From: Bombilactobacillus bombi
GTDB lineage: Bacteria; Bacillota; Bacilli; Lactobacillales; Lactobacillaceae
Assembly (NCBI RefSeq): GCF_964340835.1
Contig: NZ_OZ204251.1
DNA: 64,000 bases
Reading direction: 5' to 3' (one strand)
The notes beneath the pieces were generated by a model, which had not been told where the DNA came from, searched no databases, and worked only from the letters and a program-made list of their open reading frames with translations. Below, piece after piece: positions 1 through 7,481 of the stretch (its first letter is position 1; every line of letters starts with the position of its first letter). A program made the translations under genes and the position numbers.

Positions 1-128
1 GAAGACATAGTTATGAGTTTCATGAATTCCTATTTTATAATTCACTAGCATATTCTATAGCTTATTAAAGTTATAGTGGATTGTTTCTTGGCAACAAAAA
101 AATTAAGAATATGTTATTATAGAAATAT

Positions 129-159
129 AAAAAGAAGCCCTGTTCCAGCAGGACTTCTT
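129..159 (-). terminator. Terminator of the putative toxin mRNA
   Basis: On the minus strand, an 11-bp stem (AAGAAGTCCTG pairing with CAGGGCTTCTT, one mismatch) is followed by a run of five T. It would end the transcript of the small ORF at 246-329 after passing through the antisense RNA region, the usual layout of convergent type I toxin-antitoxin loci. Confidence 0.6.
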
Positions 160-208
160 GTGCAAGCCGCTTTAAAGGCGGTGGCAAGTGTTAAGACAAT
201 TTATTGGT

Positions 209-252
209 CGTCCTGTAACATGCCAAAGTTACACAGGGCGGCTTTTTATTTT
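209..252 (+). terminator. Terminator of the putative antitoxin RNA
   Basis: The arms GTCCTGTAAC and GTTACACAGGGC pair with a small bulge and are followed by GGCTTTTTATTTT. The signal stops plus-strand transcription just where the toxin ORF on the other strand ends. Confidence 0.5.
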
Positions 253-329
253 CCATCATGATGATCCATAATTGCTACGATAAGTAGCGCAAAGGAAATC
301 ATAAGTGACAGAACTTGAAATGTATCCAA
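246..329 (-). CDS. Small holin-like toxin peptide (type I TA), 27 aa
   Basis: The ORF encodes a 27-residue peptide: a short N-terminus, one hydrophobic helix (residues 6-21, LSLMISFALLIVAIM) and a charged DHHDGK tail. This is the pattern of the 'putative holin-like toxin' family of lactobacilli (TxpA/Fst-like membrane toxins). The only start in frame is TTG at 329, with AAAGGA 12 bases upstream, which is rather far. A much better ribosome binding site (AAGGAGG near 380) serves an ATG in another frame, one base out of register with the toxin helix. Either the toxin is read from the weak TTG or a one-base indel has separated it from its original start. The peptide acts, if at all, at the membrane and would be silenced by the antisense RNA at 100-252. 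Confidence 0.5.
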   Translation of the reverse strand: MDTFQVLSLMISFALLIVAIMDHHDGK

Positions 330-698
330 GTGAGCTGGATATCCTTTCTTGAGTATTCTTCCGTATCTTCATACGCAAGCACCTCCTTGAAGATCAAACA
401 GCCACCGCCCATAAAACTTCTTGCTGATTAATATTATACAGAAAAACTAGATATGTACCAATCGCTTCATTTTAGAATTTATCTGAGCAAGAAAACCTAA
501 TATCTCATAAAATAACCCAGAAATCGATGAAGAATTTCTGGGTTACTTTTTTTATTTAAAATTCCAATCTTTAATCTGAAATATTATAAGCAGAAATACA
601 AGCATTAGGACTCAAATTTAAGTCACTTGGTTATAGTTATCTGTGGTGCATTCACTTTTTGAAGTTAAAATATAATATGATAGTTATAATAACAAAAA
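330..698. other. Intergenic stretch between toxin locus and secreted protein
   Basis: It contains the toxin leader with a strong ribosome binding site near 380, a bidirectional hairpin at 513-553, and about 140 bases of AT-rich sequence in which no gene is visible. Confidence 0.6.
513..553. terminator. Bidirectional rho-independent terminator
   Basis: The arms TAACCCAGAAAT and ATTTCTGGGTTA enclose an 8-9-base loop and are followed by a run of seven T on the plus strand; the minus strand continues ATTTTATG. It probably ends the minus-strand transcript of the secreted protein gene at 699-1127. Confidence 0.6.
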
Positions 699-1127
699 TC
701 AATGAGCAAATTTTTTAGGGTTATCTAACTTGTGCAGTTGCTTTTTATCTATTTGCCAAACACCGTTAGATACGATAGGTAGATTAGTCATCTTTACTTC
801 TTTAACGTTGGGATAAACATACAAATTCAATTTGTAAGATAATTTGCTTTTTTTGCCACTATGAAAGACATATTTATAACTAAGCTGAGCATTGTTAGTT
901 AGCTTTTTATGAATACCTTTTTCATTTCCACCGACGTCACCCGCAAAATCTGAGAGATAGTTGATGCTTTTTTTCGAGGTAATCGTGGTGATTTTTTGGT
1001 TCTGAGCATTATATACAACTATGTAATCATGATTATACTGATTTGTTTTTGCAGCAACAAGAGAAGTTTCAGTGCCCAAACTTAATAATAGCATAGAGAT
1101 TATGATGGCCAGGGTTTTTTTATGCAT
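699..1127 (-). CDS. Secreted hypothetical protein, 142 aa
   Basis: The N-terminus (MHKKTL, then a hydrophobic stretch to about residue 22 ending SLVAA) is a clear Sec signal peptide with likely cleavage near residue 26. The mature part of about 115 residues is rich in Lys, Asn and Tyr and has no cysteine, LPxTG anchor or lipobox, so it is probably released or loosely bound to the cell surface. I do not recognise a family. The gene stands alone, with the toxin locus downstream and a divergent YibE/F pair upstream. Confidence 0.6.
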   Translation of the reverse strand: MHKKTLAIIISMLLLSLGTETSLVAAKTNQYNHDYIVVYNAQNQKITTITSKKSINYLSDFAGDVGGNEKGIHKKLTNNAQLSYKYVFHSGKKSKLSYKLNLYVYPNVKEVKMTNLPIVSNGVWQIDKKQLHKLDNPKKFAH

Positions 1128-1339
1128 GATTTCACCATTCCTTTAATTGAGTTGTATGGTTAGTATAATATATCATTATCTGGAAATGAACTGGTTTATG
1201 GTATTATCCAGATAAAAATATAGCAATAACAGAATTCTTAACAAACAAAAATATAAGACTTTCAGAAAAATTAGATTTATTATGTGTATATTAGTTTTTT
1301 CATCAGCTTCTGTATTTCACAAAATTGGAGGTCTTATTT

Positions 1340-2422
1340 GTGGCGCAACTAAAAAAACATGCGTGGTTTTTAGGCGCAATAGGCTTATGGCTAATAATTA
1401 TAATCTTTGTTCAATGGTCTTATCGCAATCAAAACATTGCTGTGGTGCAACAAGTACAAACAGTTCAAAAACGAACTATTACAAGTGAATATCAAAATCA
1501 AGATACTCAAATTACTCAACGTTTAAAACTTAAACTTGTTAAGGGACCGTTAAAACAGCAACAAGTACAATTATCTAATACCTATTATCAATCACAAGCT
1601 GACTCTAATCAGTACCACAGATATGACTATGTCATTCTGAGTCCTGGTCGCCATGTACAGCATTTAACCTTATTAAATCCTAAACGGGACAATATTGTGT
1701 GGCTATTGTTAGCAATTGTGATTTTGAGTCTATTGGGACTTTTAAAAAATCATGGCGCCCGAGCTTTGCTGAGTGCAGTAGTGAATTGCAGTTTATTTGC
1801 CGGGCTACTGTTATTAGCCACACATTGGCAGAATCAACATATTTTATTTTTAACTATTATATTAACTATTTTGGCAACGCTCTTAACTTTAGGGATTATT
1901 TTTGGTTATTCGCGCCAAACTATCATTGCTAGCAGTGCCACTATTTTGAGTACATTTTTAGCATTAGGAGTAAGTGTGTTAGTGCTTGTGGGGACACATA
2001 GTCAAGGTATTCATTATGAAACTTTAGCTTATGGGATTCAGCCTTTTCAAGTGATCTTTTTGGCAGAAACGTTATTAGGAGTTTTAGGGGCCTGCATGGA
2101 CGAAACTACGGATATTACTGCGTCAGTGTATCAATTATTACAAGAACAGCCAACTATCACCCAACAACAATTATTCACTTCTGGTTTGACAGTAGGCCGG
2201 GAAATTATTGGTCCTTTAATTAATATTTTGTTTTATTTGTTCTTAGCAGAATTAATTCCTTTAGTAGTTTTGTACTTGCGGAACGGCAACACTCTTAATT
2301 TTGCTTTATCTCGAACTATGACTTTAGAATATACACAAACAGTCATTAGCGCTTTAGGTATTGTGTTAGCAGTACCGATTACTGCATTTTTAGCAGCAAA
2401 ATTATTGCGAGGTGAAGCTTAA
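1340..2422 (+). CDS. YibE/F family membrane protein (first of pair)
   Basis: A polytopic membrane protein of about 360 residues. One N-terminal helix (about residues 9-27) is followed by roughly 95 mostly hydrophilic residues, probably outside the cell, and then about seven helices. The C-terminal half has the YibE/F signature around the acidic motif GACMDETTDITASVYQL and the GREIIGPLINILF stretch. The ribosome binding site GGAGG at 1327-1331 fits GTG at 1340; the longer TTG start at 1325 would place that site inside the gene. Its stop overlaps the next ATG by one base, so the two proteins are probably made together. The biochemical function of this family is unknown. Confidence 0.7.
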   Translation: MAQLKKHAWFLGAIGLWLIIIIFVQWSYRNQNIAVVQQVQTVQKRTITSEYQNQDTQITQRLKLKLVKGPLKQQQVQLSNTYYQSQADSNQYHRYDYVILSPGRHVQHLTLLNPKRDNIVWLLLAIVILSLLGLLKNHGARALLSAVVNCSLFAGLLLLATHWQNQHILFLTIILTILATLLTLGIIFGYSRQTIIASSATILSTFLALGVSVLVLVGTHSQGIHYETLAYGIQPFQVIFLAETLLGVLGACMDETTDITASVYQLLQEQPTITQQQLFTSGLTVGREIIGPLINILFYLFLAELIPLVVLYLRNGNTLNFALSRTMTLEYTQTVISALGIVLAVPITAFLAAKLLRGEA

Positions 2423-3177
2423 TGTGGGTATTAACTAGCATCTTATTACTGGCTTTAATTTTAGTGGTTGGCAAACAAGGTTTAAAAATTTTTTTAAGTT
2501 TGGTTGGTGGTTTTGTTGTTTTAATGTTGGTAATTATGTTAATTGCTGATGAATTTAATCCTTTGATTGTTGGTAGTGTTTTTGCGGTGGGGTTAGTATT
2601 TTTAGCAATTTATCCGCATACACAAAATCAACAAATCCGCCAAAGTGCCATTGTAAGTACTTTAATAGTTTTGGTGGTAATTTTAGGGATGGCAATTGTA
2701 GCTGTTCGCTTTTCTTTCAGTCAAGGATTTTCTATTGAAGATACTGACGAAATCGAACAATTTATTTTGCCTGTCGGAGTATCTTTCCCGCAGATTCAAG
2801 TTGTGGTGTTATTATTTAGCACGTTAGGGGCAATAGCCGAGGCTAGTATCGCTGTGAGTTCTGGTGTTTGGGAAATTGTTGCTTATCAACCTCAAATCAG
2901 CAAACAACAATTATTACATGCTGGTCAAGAAATTGGCCGTAAAAATATTGCCACTGCATTAAATACATTACTATTTGGTTTTTTCGGTAGTTATTTGACT
3001 TTAGGTTTATGGATGATTCAGCTACATTATTCACTGGTGAAAGTCATGAATAATGCGATTTTAGTTTCAGCAATCTTAGAATTACTATTAGGTATTCTAG
3101 GAGTCATCATGGTGGTTTTTGTCACTAATTATTATATTATTTGGCAGCGTCAGCAATTAAATAAGCTTGATAAGTAG
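2422..3177 (+). CDS. YibE/F family membrane protein (second of pair)
   Basis: A 251-residue protein with seven or eight predicted helices and the same signature region as its neighbour (GAIAEASIAVSSGVWEIV, then HAGQEIGRKNIATALNTLLF). It overlaps the upstream gene by one base (TAATG). Family pairs of this kind are common in lactobacilli and suggest a heteromeric membrane complex, possibly a transporter; that is inference. Its 3' end overlaps the convergent macro-domain gene by 41 bases, so transcripts from both sides run into each other and no terminator separates them. Confidence 0.7.
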   Translation: MWVLTSILLLALILVVGKQGLKIFLSLVGGFVVLMLVIMLIADEFNPLIVGSVFAVGLVFLAIYPHTQNQQIRQSAIVSTLIVLVVILGMAIVAVRFSFSQGFSIEDTDEIEQFILPVGVSFPQIQVVVLLFSTLGAIAEASIAVSSGVWEIVAYQPQISKQQLLHAGQEIGRKNIATALNTLLFGFFGSYLTLGLWMIQLHYSLVKVMNNAILVSAILELLLGILGVIMVVFVTNYYIIWQRQQLNKLDK

Positions 3178-3637
3178 CTTCATCCAAGCAAACCATTTGA
3201 ACTGATAAATCAGTAGGAAAACTTCGAATAGCATGGATGGCAATTGGTGCAGCTAAATGCAAGGGATAGCCATAGACACCAGTACTAATAGAGGGAAATA
3301 AAACCGTTTGGCAATGATATTCCTGGGCTTTTTGTAAGCTGTTGTGATAACAAGCAGCGAGAAGCTTGGCTTCTTGATTATCACCACCACGCCAAATAGG
3401 TCCTGGTGTATGAATGATAATTTTAGCAGCTAGTTGAAAAGCGGGTGTCACTTTAGCTTGACCTGTAGGGCAACCATGCAATTTAGCACAAGCGGCATTT
3501 AATGCTGTTATTCCTGCTGCTTGATGAATCGCGCCGTCCACACCACCGCCGCCTTTTAATTCGGTATTGGCAGCATTAACGATTGCATCGGCGGGTATTT
3601 TGGTAATATCACCTTTAATAATTTGTAAATGAGCCAT
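3137..3637 (-). CDS. Macro-domain protein, O-acetyl-ADP-ribose deacetylase type
   Basis: A single macro domain of 166 residues. It has the hallmark ADP-ribose-binding segment AIVNAANTELKGGGGVDGAI and the second loop SISTGVYGYP, as in YmdB-like deacetylases that remove acetyl or ADP-ribosyl groups in the cytoplasm. The start at 3637 follows AAAGGAGG with good spacing; the frame stays open upstream, but those 22 residues lack family similarity. The gene stands downstream of the P-type ATPase terminator, so it is probably expressed on its own. The 41-base overlap with the convergent YibE/F gene is unusual. Confidence 0.85.
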   Translation of the reverse strand: MAHLQIIKGDITKIPADAIVNAANTELKGGGGVDGAIHQAAGITALNAACAKLHGCPTGQAKVTPAFQLAAKIIIHTPGPIWRGGDNQEAKLLAACYHNSLQKAQEYHCQTVLFPSISTGVYGYPLHLAAPIAIHAIRSFPTDLSVQMVCLDEATYQAYLIADAAK

Positions 3638-3673
3638 TATAAAAACCTCCTTTATGACTTTATTATAAGATAC

Positions 3674-3704
3674 AAAAAAAGGCTGAGACAAACAATGTCT
3701 CAAC
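3674..3704 (-). terminator. Terminator of the P-type ATPase gene
   Basis: On the minus strand GGTTGAGACA and TGTCTCAGCC form a stem followed by seven T. It lies between the ATPase stop and the macro-domain gene start. Confidence 0.8.
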
Positions 3705-3720
3705 CTCTTATTATTATTTA

Positions 3721-5550
3721 TTAATTGTTAGCTTTGGGAGCTGTTGGTAATGGTTGTTCAAAGGTTGTCTTACCATGACGAGCTTTCAAAGACCAAAGAA
3801 TAGATACCGTGTCAATTACTTCCTGCAATAAAGCGCCGATAATAGTGGGAATAATACCGACAGCAGCCACTAACATTAAAGCCGTACAAATAAAAATTCC
3901 AATCAAAACAGCCTGTTTAGCAATGGACATTGTTTCCCGGGAAATAATTACTCCGCGAACAAGGCGGCTTAAGTCATCTTTTAAAATGACTACATCCGCT
4001 GACTCACTAGCGGCAGTTGATCCTTTCGCCCCCATCGCAATCCCTACGTCAGCTACAGCTAGGGAAGGGGCATCATTAACGCCATCGCCCACCATTCCCA
4101 TGGGCCGTTCATTTTCAGGTGTGTTTTTCAAAGCTTTGATTTTATCTTCGGGTAATAAGTTAGCTTGAAATTCAGTCAAACCAGCGGTTTGTGAGATTCT
4201 TTGGGCAGTGGGCTCATTATCGCCAGTTAACATTTTGAGGTGTTTAATATCTAAATTACGTAAATCAGTAATCGTCTGTTGGGCTTCTGGTCGAATTTGA
4301 TCAATGAAAGTAATTTTACCAGCATATTGATTATCAATTGCTACAAAAATAGTAGGATCATCGTTATCTGCTTTGTGTCCCGGATTAACAAAGTCCATTT
4401 TTCCCGCTTTGACTACATGACCTTCAATTTGGGCTTGGACACCTTGGGCAGTTTTTTCTTCTAAATGGGTTAAAGGCAATAATTGTTCATGATAATTGCG
4501 CAATAAAGAAATTGCCAAGACATGGTTAGATTGCTGTTCAGCACTAGCTGCGTACTTTAATAACTGTTCAGCCGTAAAGTCGTTAGCTGGCTGAACTTGG
4601 TTTAAAGCCAATTCACCCGTTGTAATAGTTCCCGTTTTGTCGAAATAAATAGTTTTGAGCAACGCCATTTTTTCAATGGAGGTTCCGCTTTTTACAATAA
4701 TTCCGTTACGACTGGTGCGACTCATACCTGATACTAAGGCAATGGGTGCTGCTAAGATTAGTGGACAAGGAGAGGCAACCACCAAAACTTGTGCAAAGCG
4801 ATTAGGATCTCCAGAAATGAACCAAGCGACTCCAGAAATAATTAAGGCCACAATTGTAAAGGGCACAGCATAACGATCAGCCAAACGGACAAAGTGAGCA
4901 GGTTGATTTTGGGATTCTTTAACCAAACGAATAATTTTTTGATACTGAGAATCAGTAGCTAACTTGGTAGCTCGATATTCAATCGCGGTGGAACCATTAA
5001 TTGAACCAGACATTAGTTCATCATGAACTTTTTTATCGACGGGCTTTGATTCACCTGTTAGTGAAGATTCATCAAAAGTACCACTACCTTTGGTAACAAT
5101 TCCATCAACAGGAACTTGTTCTCCAGGTTTTACAATCAAATCGGCGCCGATAGCCACATCATCTAATTCTACATCTTTAATTGTGCCATCTTTTTGCAGT
5201 AAATGGGCTTGTTCGGGTGCATGCTCTAAAAGAGCTTTGAGCTCACTACCAGCTTTGTTAGCGGCATAATCTTCCAAAGTATCGCCACCGACTAACATTA
5301 AAAGAATAATTAAGCTGGCCCAATATTGACTTACCGCTAACGTCGATAAAATTGCCATGATAGCCAAAAGATCTACGCCATATTTACCAGAACGCAAGGT
5401 CTTAATCATTTCAATAGTCATTGACACGGCTAAGGCCAGGCCAACAACACTAATAATAATTTGCGCCCATAAATTTTGGTGAAAACCAAATTCCAAAATT
5501 AAGGCCACAATACCAATACCAAAAATAATCATCAATTTCCGAAAATGCAT
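3721..5550 (-). CDS. P1B-type metal-transporting ATPase, PerR-box controlled (PfeT/ZosA-like)
   Basis: A 609-residue metal efflux ATPase. Visible motifs are TGES in the actuator domain, DKTGTIT with the phosphorylated Asp, and GDGVNDAP at the hinge. The metal-site helix carries SPCP instead of CPC, typical of P1B-4 pumps for Fe(II), Co(II) or Zn(II). There is no N-terminal heavy-metal-binding domain. The last membrane segment has QEVID where P1B-4 pumps usually have HEGxT, so the metal cannot be assigned from motifs alone. ATG at 5550 follows AGGAAG; TTG at 5553 is less likely. A perfect PerR-type box overlaps the -10 region, and PerR controls the iron exporters PfeT of Bacillus and FrvA of Listeria, so Fe(II) efflux under peroxide stress is the best guess. 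Confidence 0.85.
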   Translation of the reverse strand: MHFRKLMIIFGIGIVALILEFGFHQNLWAQIIISVVGLALAVSMTIEMIKTLRSGKYGVDLLAIMAILSTLAVSQYWASLIILLMLVGGDTLEDYAANKAGSELKALLEHAPEQAHLLQKDGTIKDVELDDVAIGADLIVKPGEQVPVDGIVTKGSGTFDESSLTGESKPVDKKVHDELMSGSINGSTAIEYRATKLATDSQYQKIIRLVKESQNQPAHFVRLADRYAVPFTIVALIISGVAWFISGDPNRFAQVLVVASPCPLILAAPIALVSGMSRTSRNGIIVKSGTSIEKMALLKTIYFDKTGTITTGELALNQVQPANDFTAEQLLKYAASAEQQSNHVLAISLLRNYHEQLLPLTHLEEKTAQGVQAQIEGHVVKAGKMDFVNPGHKADNDDPTIFVAIDNQYAGKITFIDQIRPEAQQTITDLRNLDIKHLKMLTGDNEPTAQRISQTAGLTEFQANLLPEDKIKALKNTPENERPMGMVGDGVNDAPSLAVADVGIAMGAKGSTAASESADVVILKDDLSRLVRGVIISRETMSIAKQAVLIGIFICTALMLVAAVGIIPTIIGALLQEVIDTVSILWSLKARHGKTTFEQPLPTAPKANN

Positions 5551-5573
5551 CAAATCGCTTCCTCAATAAAAAA

Positions 5574-5598
5574 CTAGTTTATAATCATTATAAACTAG
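5574..5598. promoter_or_regulatory. PerR/Fur-type operator over the ATPase promoter
   Basis: A perfect 12-bp inverted repeat with a one-base centre (CTAGTTTATAAT, C, ATTATAAACTAG). Its core at 5579-5593 (TTATAATCATTATAA) matches the Bacillus PerR box exactly. The minus-strand promoter is TTTACA (5610-5615), 17 bases, TATAAT (5587-5592), so a bound repressor would cover the -10 element. Confidence 0.8.
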
Positions 5599-5640
5599 CG
5601 TGATGGATCTGTAAATGTAATTAAGCAATTTGTTTTCAGT

Positions 5641-6576
5641 TTATTGTAACTGTTTGTCTAAAATAGCTAAAGAATCTAAGAGTAACTGGGATGCTCGTTC
5701 AATGTCAACTTGATCTAAAACTAAAACATTTTTTTGGCTAGCTTTATCATCAATTTCGACCTTGCCTCTAAGCTCTCCCCAAGTATTGTTAACCTTTAAA
5801 CCATATTGGTGACCTTGGTAAACTGTTGGGTCTAATAAGTAAGTGATTGTAGCTAAATCATGAATGGCAGCCCGCTTTAAACCTTCGCCTTGTTCCGCTT
5901 GAAAATAAGGCATTAAAATTTCATAAGCTAAGTGGCTAGCTGGACCACGATTTTCTAAAGATTTAATTTGGTCAGCACTTAAACCGGTGTTATTAGTGAT
6001 ATCTAGGCCACATAAGACTGTAGGAATTCCTGCCCGTAAAACAATATCAGCCGCATCAGGATCAACATAAAAGTTAAATTCGGCAGCGGGCGTAACATTA
6101 CCTGCGCTTAAAGTACCACCCATAATTACTAATTTTTCAATATTTTGACGGTCTTCAGGAAAGACTTTCAACAATAAAGCAATATTAGTTAAGGGAGCAG
6201 TTGCTACTATTGTAACTGGAGTTTCACTTTGGCTGATAATTTGATGTAAAAAGGTCACTCCATTGTTGCTGGCAATTGGATATTGGTCAGCTTCTTTAGG
6301 AAAAGTTGGACCAGCTAAGCCATTTTCACCATGAATTTCAGTGGCATTTTTGAGATTTTTAATAATAGGCTCAGCTTGTCCTGGAGCCATCGGAGTTTCT
6401 TGTTTTAAAAACCATAATAAATGTTGCAAATTACGAGTAACATTTTTCAAAATACCATTGCCACCGACTGTTGTCATTCCAAGAACTTTAATAGCTTCAG
6501 GATGGGCAAAAGTTTCTAAAATCGCAATAGCATCATCGCTACCTGGGTCACAATCAAAGAGGATGTTCTGTGTCAT
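5641..6576 (-). CDS. Inosine-uridine-preferring nucleoside hydrolase
   Basis: A 311-residue enzyme of the IUNH family that splits ribonucleosides into ribose and free base in the cytoplasm. The Ca-binding signature is present as DCDPGSDDA at residues 9-17 (usually DCDPGxDDA), together with the central VIMGG segment, the EFNFYVDPDAAD stretch and a C-terminal HDLATI, where His and Asp complete the active site. The start overlaps the end of the upstream MarR gene by 23 bases, so the two are probably co-transcribed. Substrate preference cannot be read from the sequence. Confidence 0.85.
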   Translation of the reverse strand: MTQNILFDCDPGSDDAIAILETFAHPEAIKVLGMTTVGGNGILKNVTRNLQHLLWFLKQETPMAPGQAEPIIKNLKNATEIHGENGLAGPTFPKEADQYPIASNNGVTFLHQIISQSETPVTIVATAPLTNIALLLKVFPEDRQNIEKLVIMGGTLSAGNVTPAAEFNFYVDPDAADIVLRAGIPTVLCGLDITNNTGLSADQIKSLENRGPASHLAYEILMPYFQAEQGEGLKRAAIHDLATITYLLDPTVYQGHQYGLKVNNTWGELRGKVEIDDKASQKNVLVLDQVDIERASQLLLDSLAILDKQLQ

Positions 6577-7024
6577 TATTATTATGCTCCTTTTTTTCTT
6601 CCGCAGCTAATTCTGTGGAAATTTTATCGAGGGCTTTCAAAAAGCCTCGACGTTGAAACGTGCTAATGCTGTTTAATAATTCAGCATTAGTAGCAGCTAA
6701 AAATTCAGAAATTTGCGGCTGAATTTCTTCAGCTTTCGGCAAAGCAGAAATAATTTTAATCCGTGAATCAGATGGAGAAACATTCCGCATAATCAGTTGA
6801 TTTTCTTCCATTTTTTGAAGAACACTGGTTGCAGTCGAACGACGAATATTAAATTCTCGTTCGATGTCTTTCTGATAGACGAATTGATTCTGCGGTAAAT
6901 GATTTAAATAATCAATGATTTGAATTTGTACCCCAGTTAGACCAAATTGTTTGGCAAATTTGTTCATTTTCCGGGATAACTGATTGGAGACAATTTTAAC
7001 TAAATGAATGATATTTTCTGTCAT
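6554..7024 (-). CDS. MarR family transcriptional regulator
   Basis: A 156-residue winged-helix regulator. The HTH lies at about residues 45-75 (YQKDIEREFNIRRSTATSVL), followed by the wing region with the SPSDSRIK pattern typical of MarR proteins (usually DxRxK). The start is taken as ATG 7024, preceded by AGAGGTG; GTG at 7033 sits inside that ribosome binding site. It is first in a two-gene unit with the nucleoside hydrolase and may control it. The ligand is unknown. Confidence 0.85.
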   Translation of the reverse strand: MTENIIHLVKIVSNQLSRKMNKFAKQFGLTGVQIQIIDYLNHLPQNQFVYQKDIEREFNIRRSTATSVLQKMEENQLIMRNVSPSDSRIKIISALPKAEEIQPQISEFLAATNAELLNSISTFQRRGFLKALDKISTELAAEEKKEHNNNDTEHPL

Positions 7025-7179
7025 TGGCAACACCTCTATATTTATGTTAGCATACTAACTAATAAAATTCAGCTACTACGCATATTTTTTTGTAGTTTAA
7101 ATGGTAATTAAACTTGAATATTAGCTGGCTTTCTCTTAAAATATAGAGGTTAAGTCTATAGTGGGGAGGAGGACATATC

Positions 7180-7338
7180 ATGGTTAATACACATAAAGGC
7201 GTTACGGGACGTCGCCGCCCAACATCTAAGCTTAATTCAGCTAAGCGTCGTCAACATACTGATGAAGTACTATCTTTCTTGATGAATGGTCTTGATGATA
7301 TGAAAAAGGCTGAAGCTAAAAAGTCTGCTAAGAAATAA
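7180..7338 (+). CDS. Small basic hypothetical protein, 52 aa
   Basis: A 52-residue, very basic protein with an excellent ribosome binding site (GGGGAGGAGG, about 7163-7172), its own upstream AT-rich promoter region and a strong terminator behind it. The N-terminal half (HKGVTGRRRPTSKLNSAKRR) is Arg/Lys-rich; the C-terminal half is a likely helix ending in AEAKKSAKK. The composition suggests a nucleic-acid- or ribosome-associated protein. I know of no named function. The independent expression signals make it very likely a real gene. Confidence 0.65.
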   Translation: MVNTHKGVTGRRRPTSKLNSAKRRQHTDEVLSFLMNGLDDMKKAEAKKSAKK

Positions 7339-7363
7339 AAATTACACATCACGTATAAGTATT

Positions 7364-7403
7364 GGAAGCTGAGACAAACTAGATTTGTTCCAGCTTTTTT
7401 ATT
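7364..7403 (+). terminator. Terminator of the small basic protein gene
   Basis: AAGCTG and CAGCTT with an inner ACAAA/TTTGT stem form a long hairpin, followed by six T. Confidence 0.8.
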
Positions 7404-7481
7404 TGCGTTCTGATTTGGAAAATTATTTCTTTCAAATCAGGTATTTGTTACAATTATTTTTAAACGAAAAGGAGCAAACAA

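Larger units (their letters stand above)
100..252 (+). ncRNA. Putative antisense RNA antitoxin (type I TA)
   Basis: This stretch carries several strong hairpins and no convincing ORF. One hairpin (GCCGC/GGCGG, near 168-185) lies inside it, and another followed by GGCTTTTTATTTT ends it at about 209-252. It overlaps the 3' end of the minus-strand toxin transcript by more than 100 bases. A weak promoter (TTGGCA, 16 bases, TATGTT) lies just upstream, near 89-116. The 5' end is an estimate. The arrangement matches TxpA/RatA-like and lactobacillar holin-like toxin loci; the role as antitoxin is inferred from layout only. Confidence 0.4.

Noticed and set aside
76..261. 61-residue open frame on the plus strand at the left edge
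   Set aside because: It has no ribosome binding site and lies over the hairpins of the putative antisense RNA; the sequence resembles no protein.
246..329. Phage holin and prophage remnant
   Set aside because: The peptide has a single short helix and no phage genes lie nearby; the antisense layout fits a type I toxin.
3809..4168. 119-residue frame opposite the P-type ATPase gene
   Set aside because: It is antisense to well-conserved ATPase motifs and lacks a ribosome binding site; it is a codon-pattern shadow.
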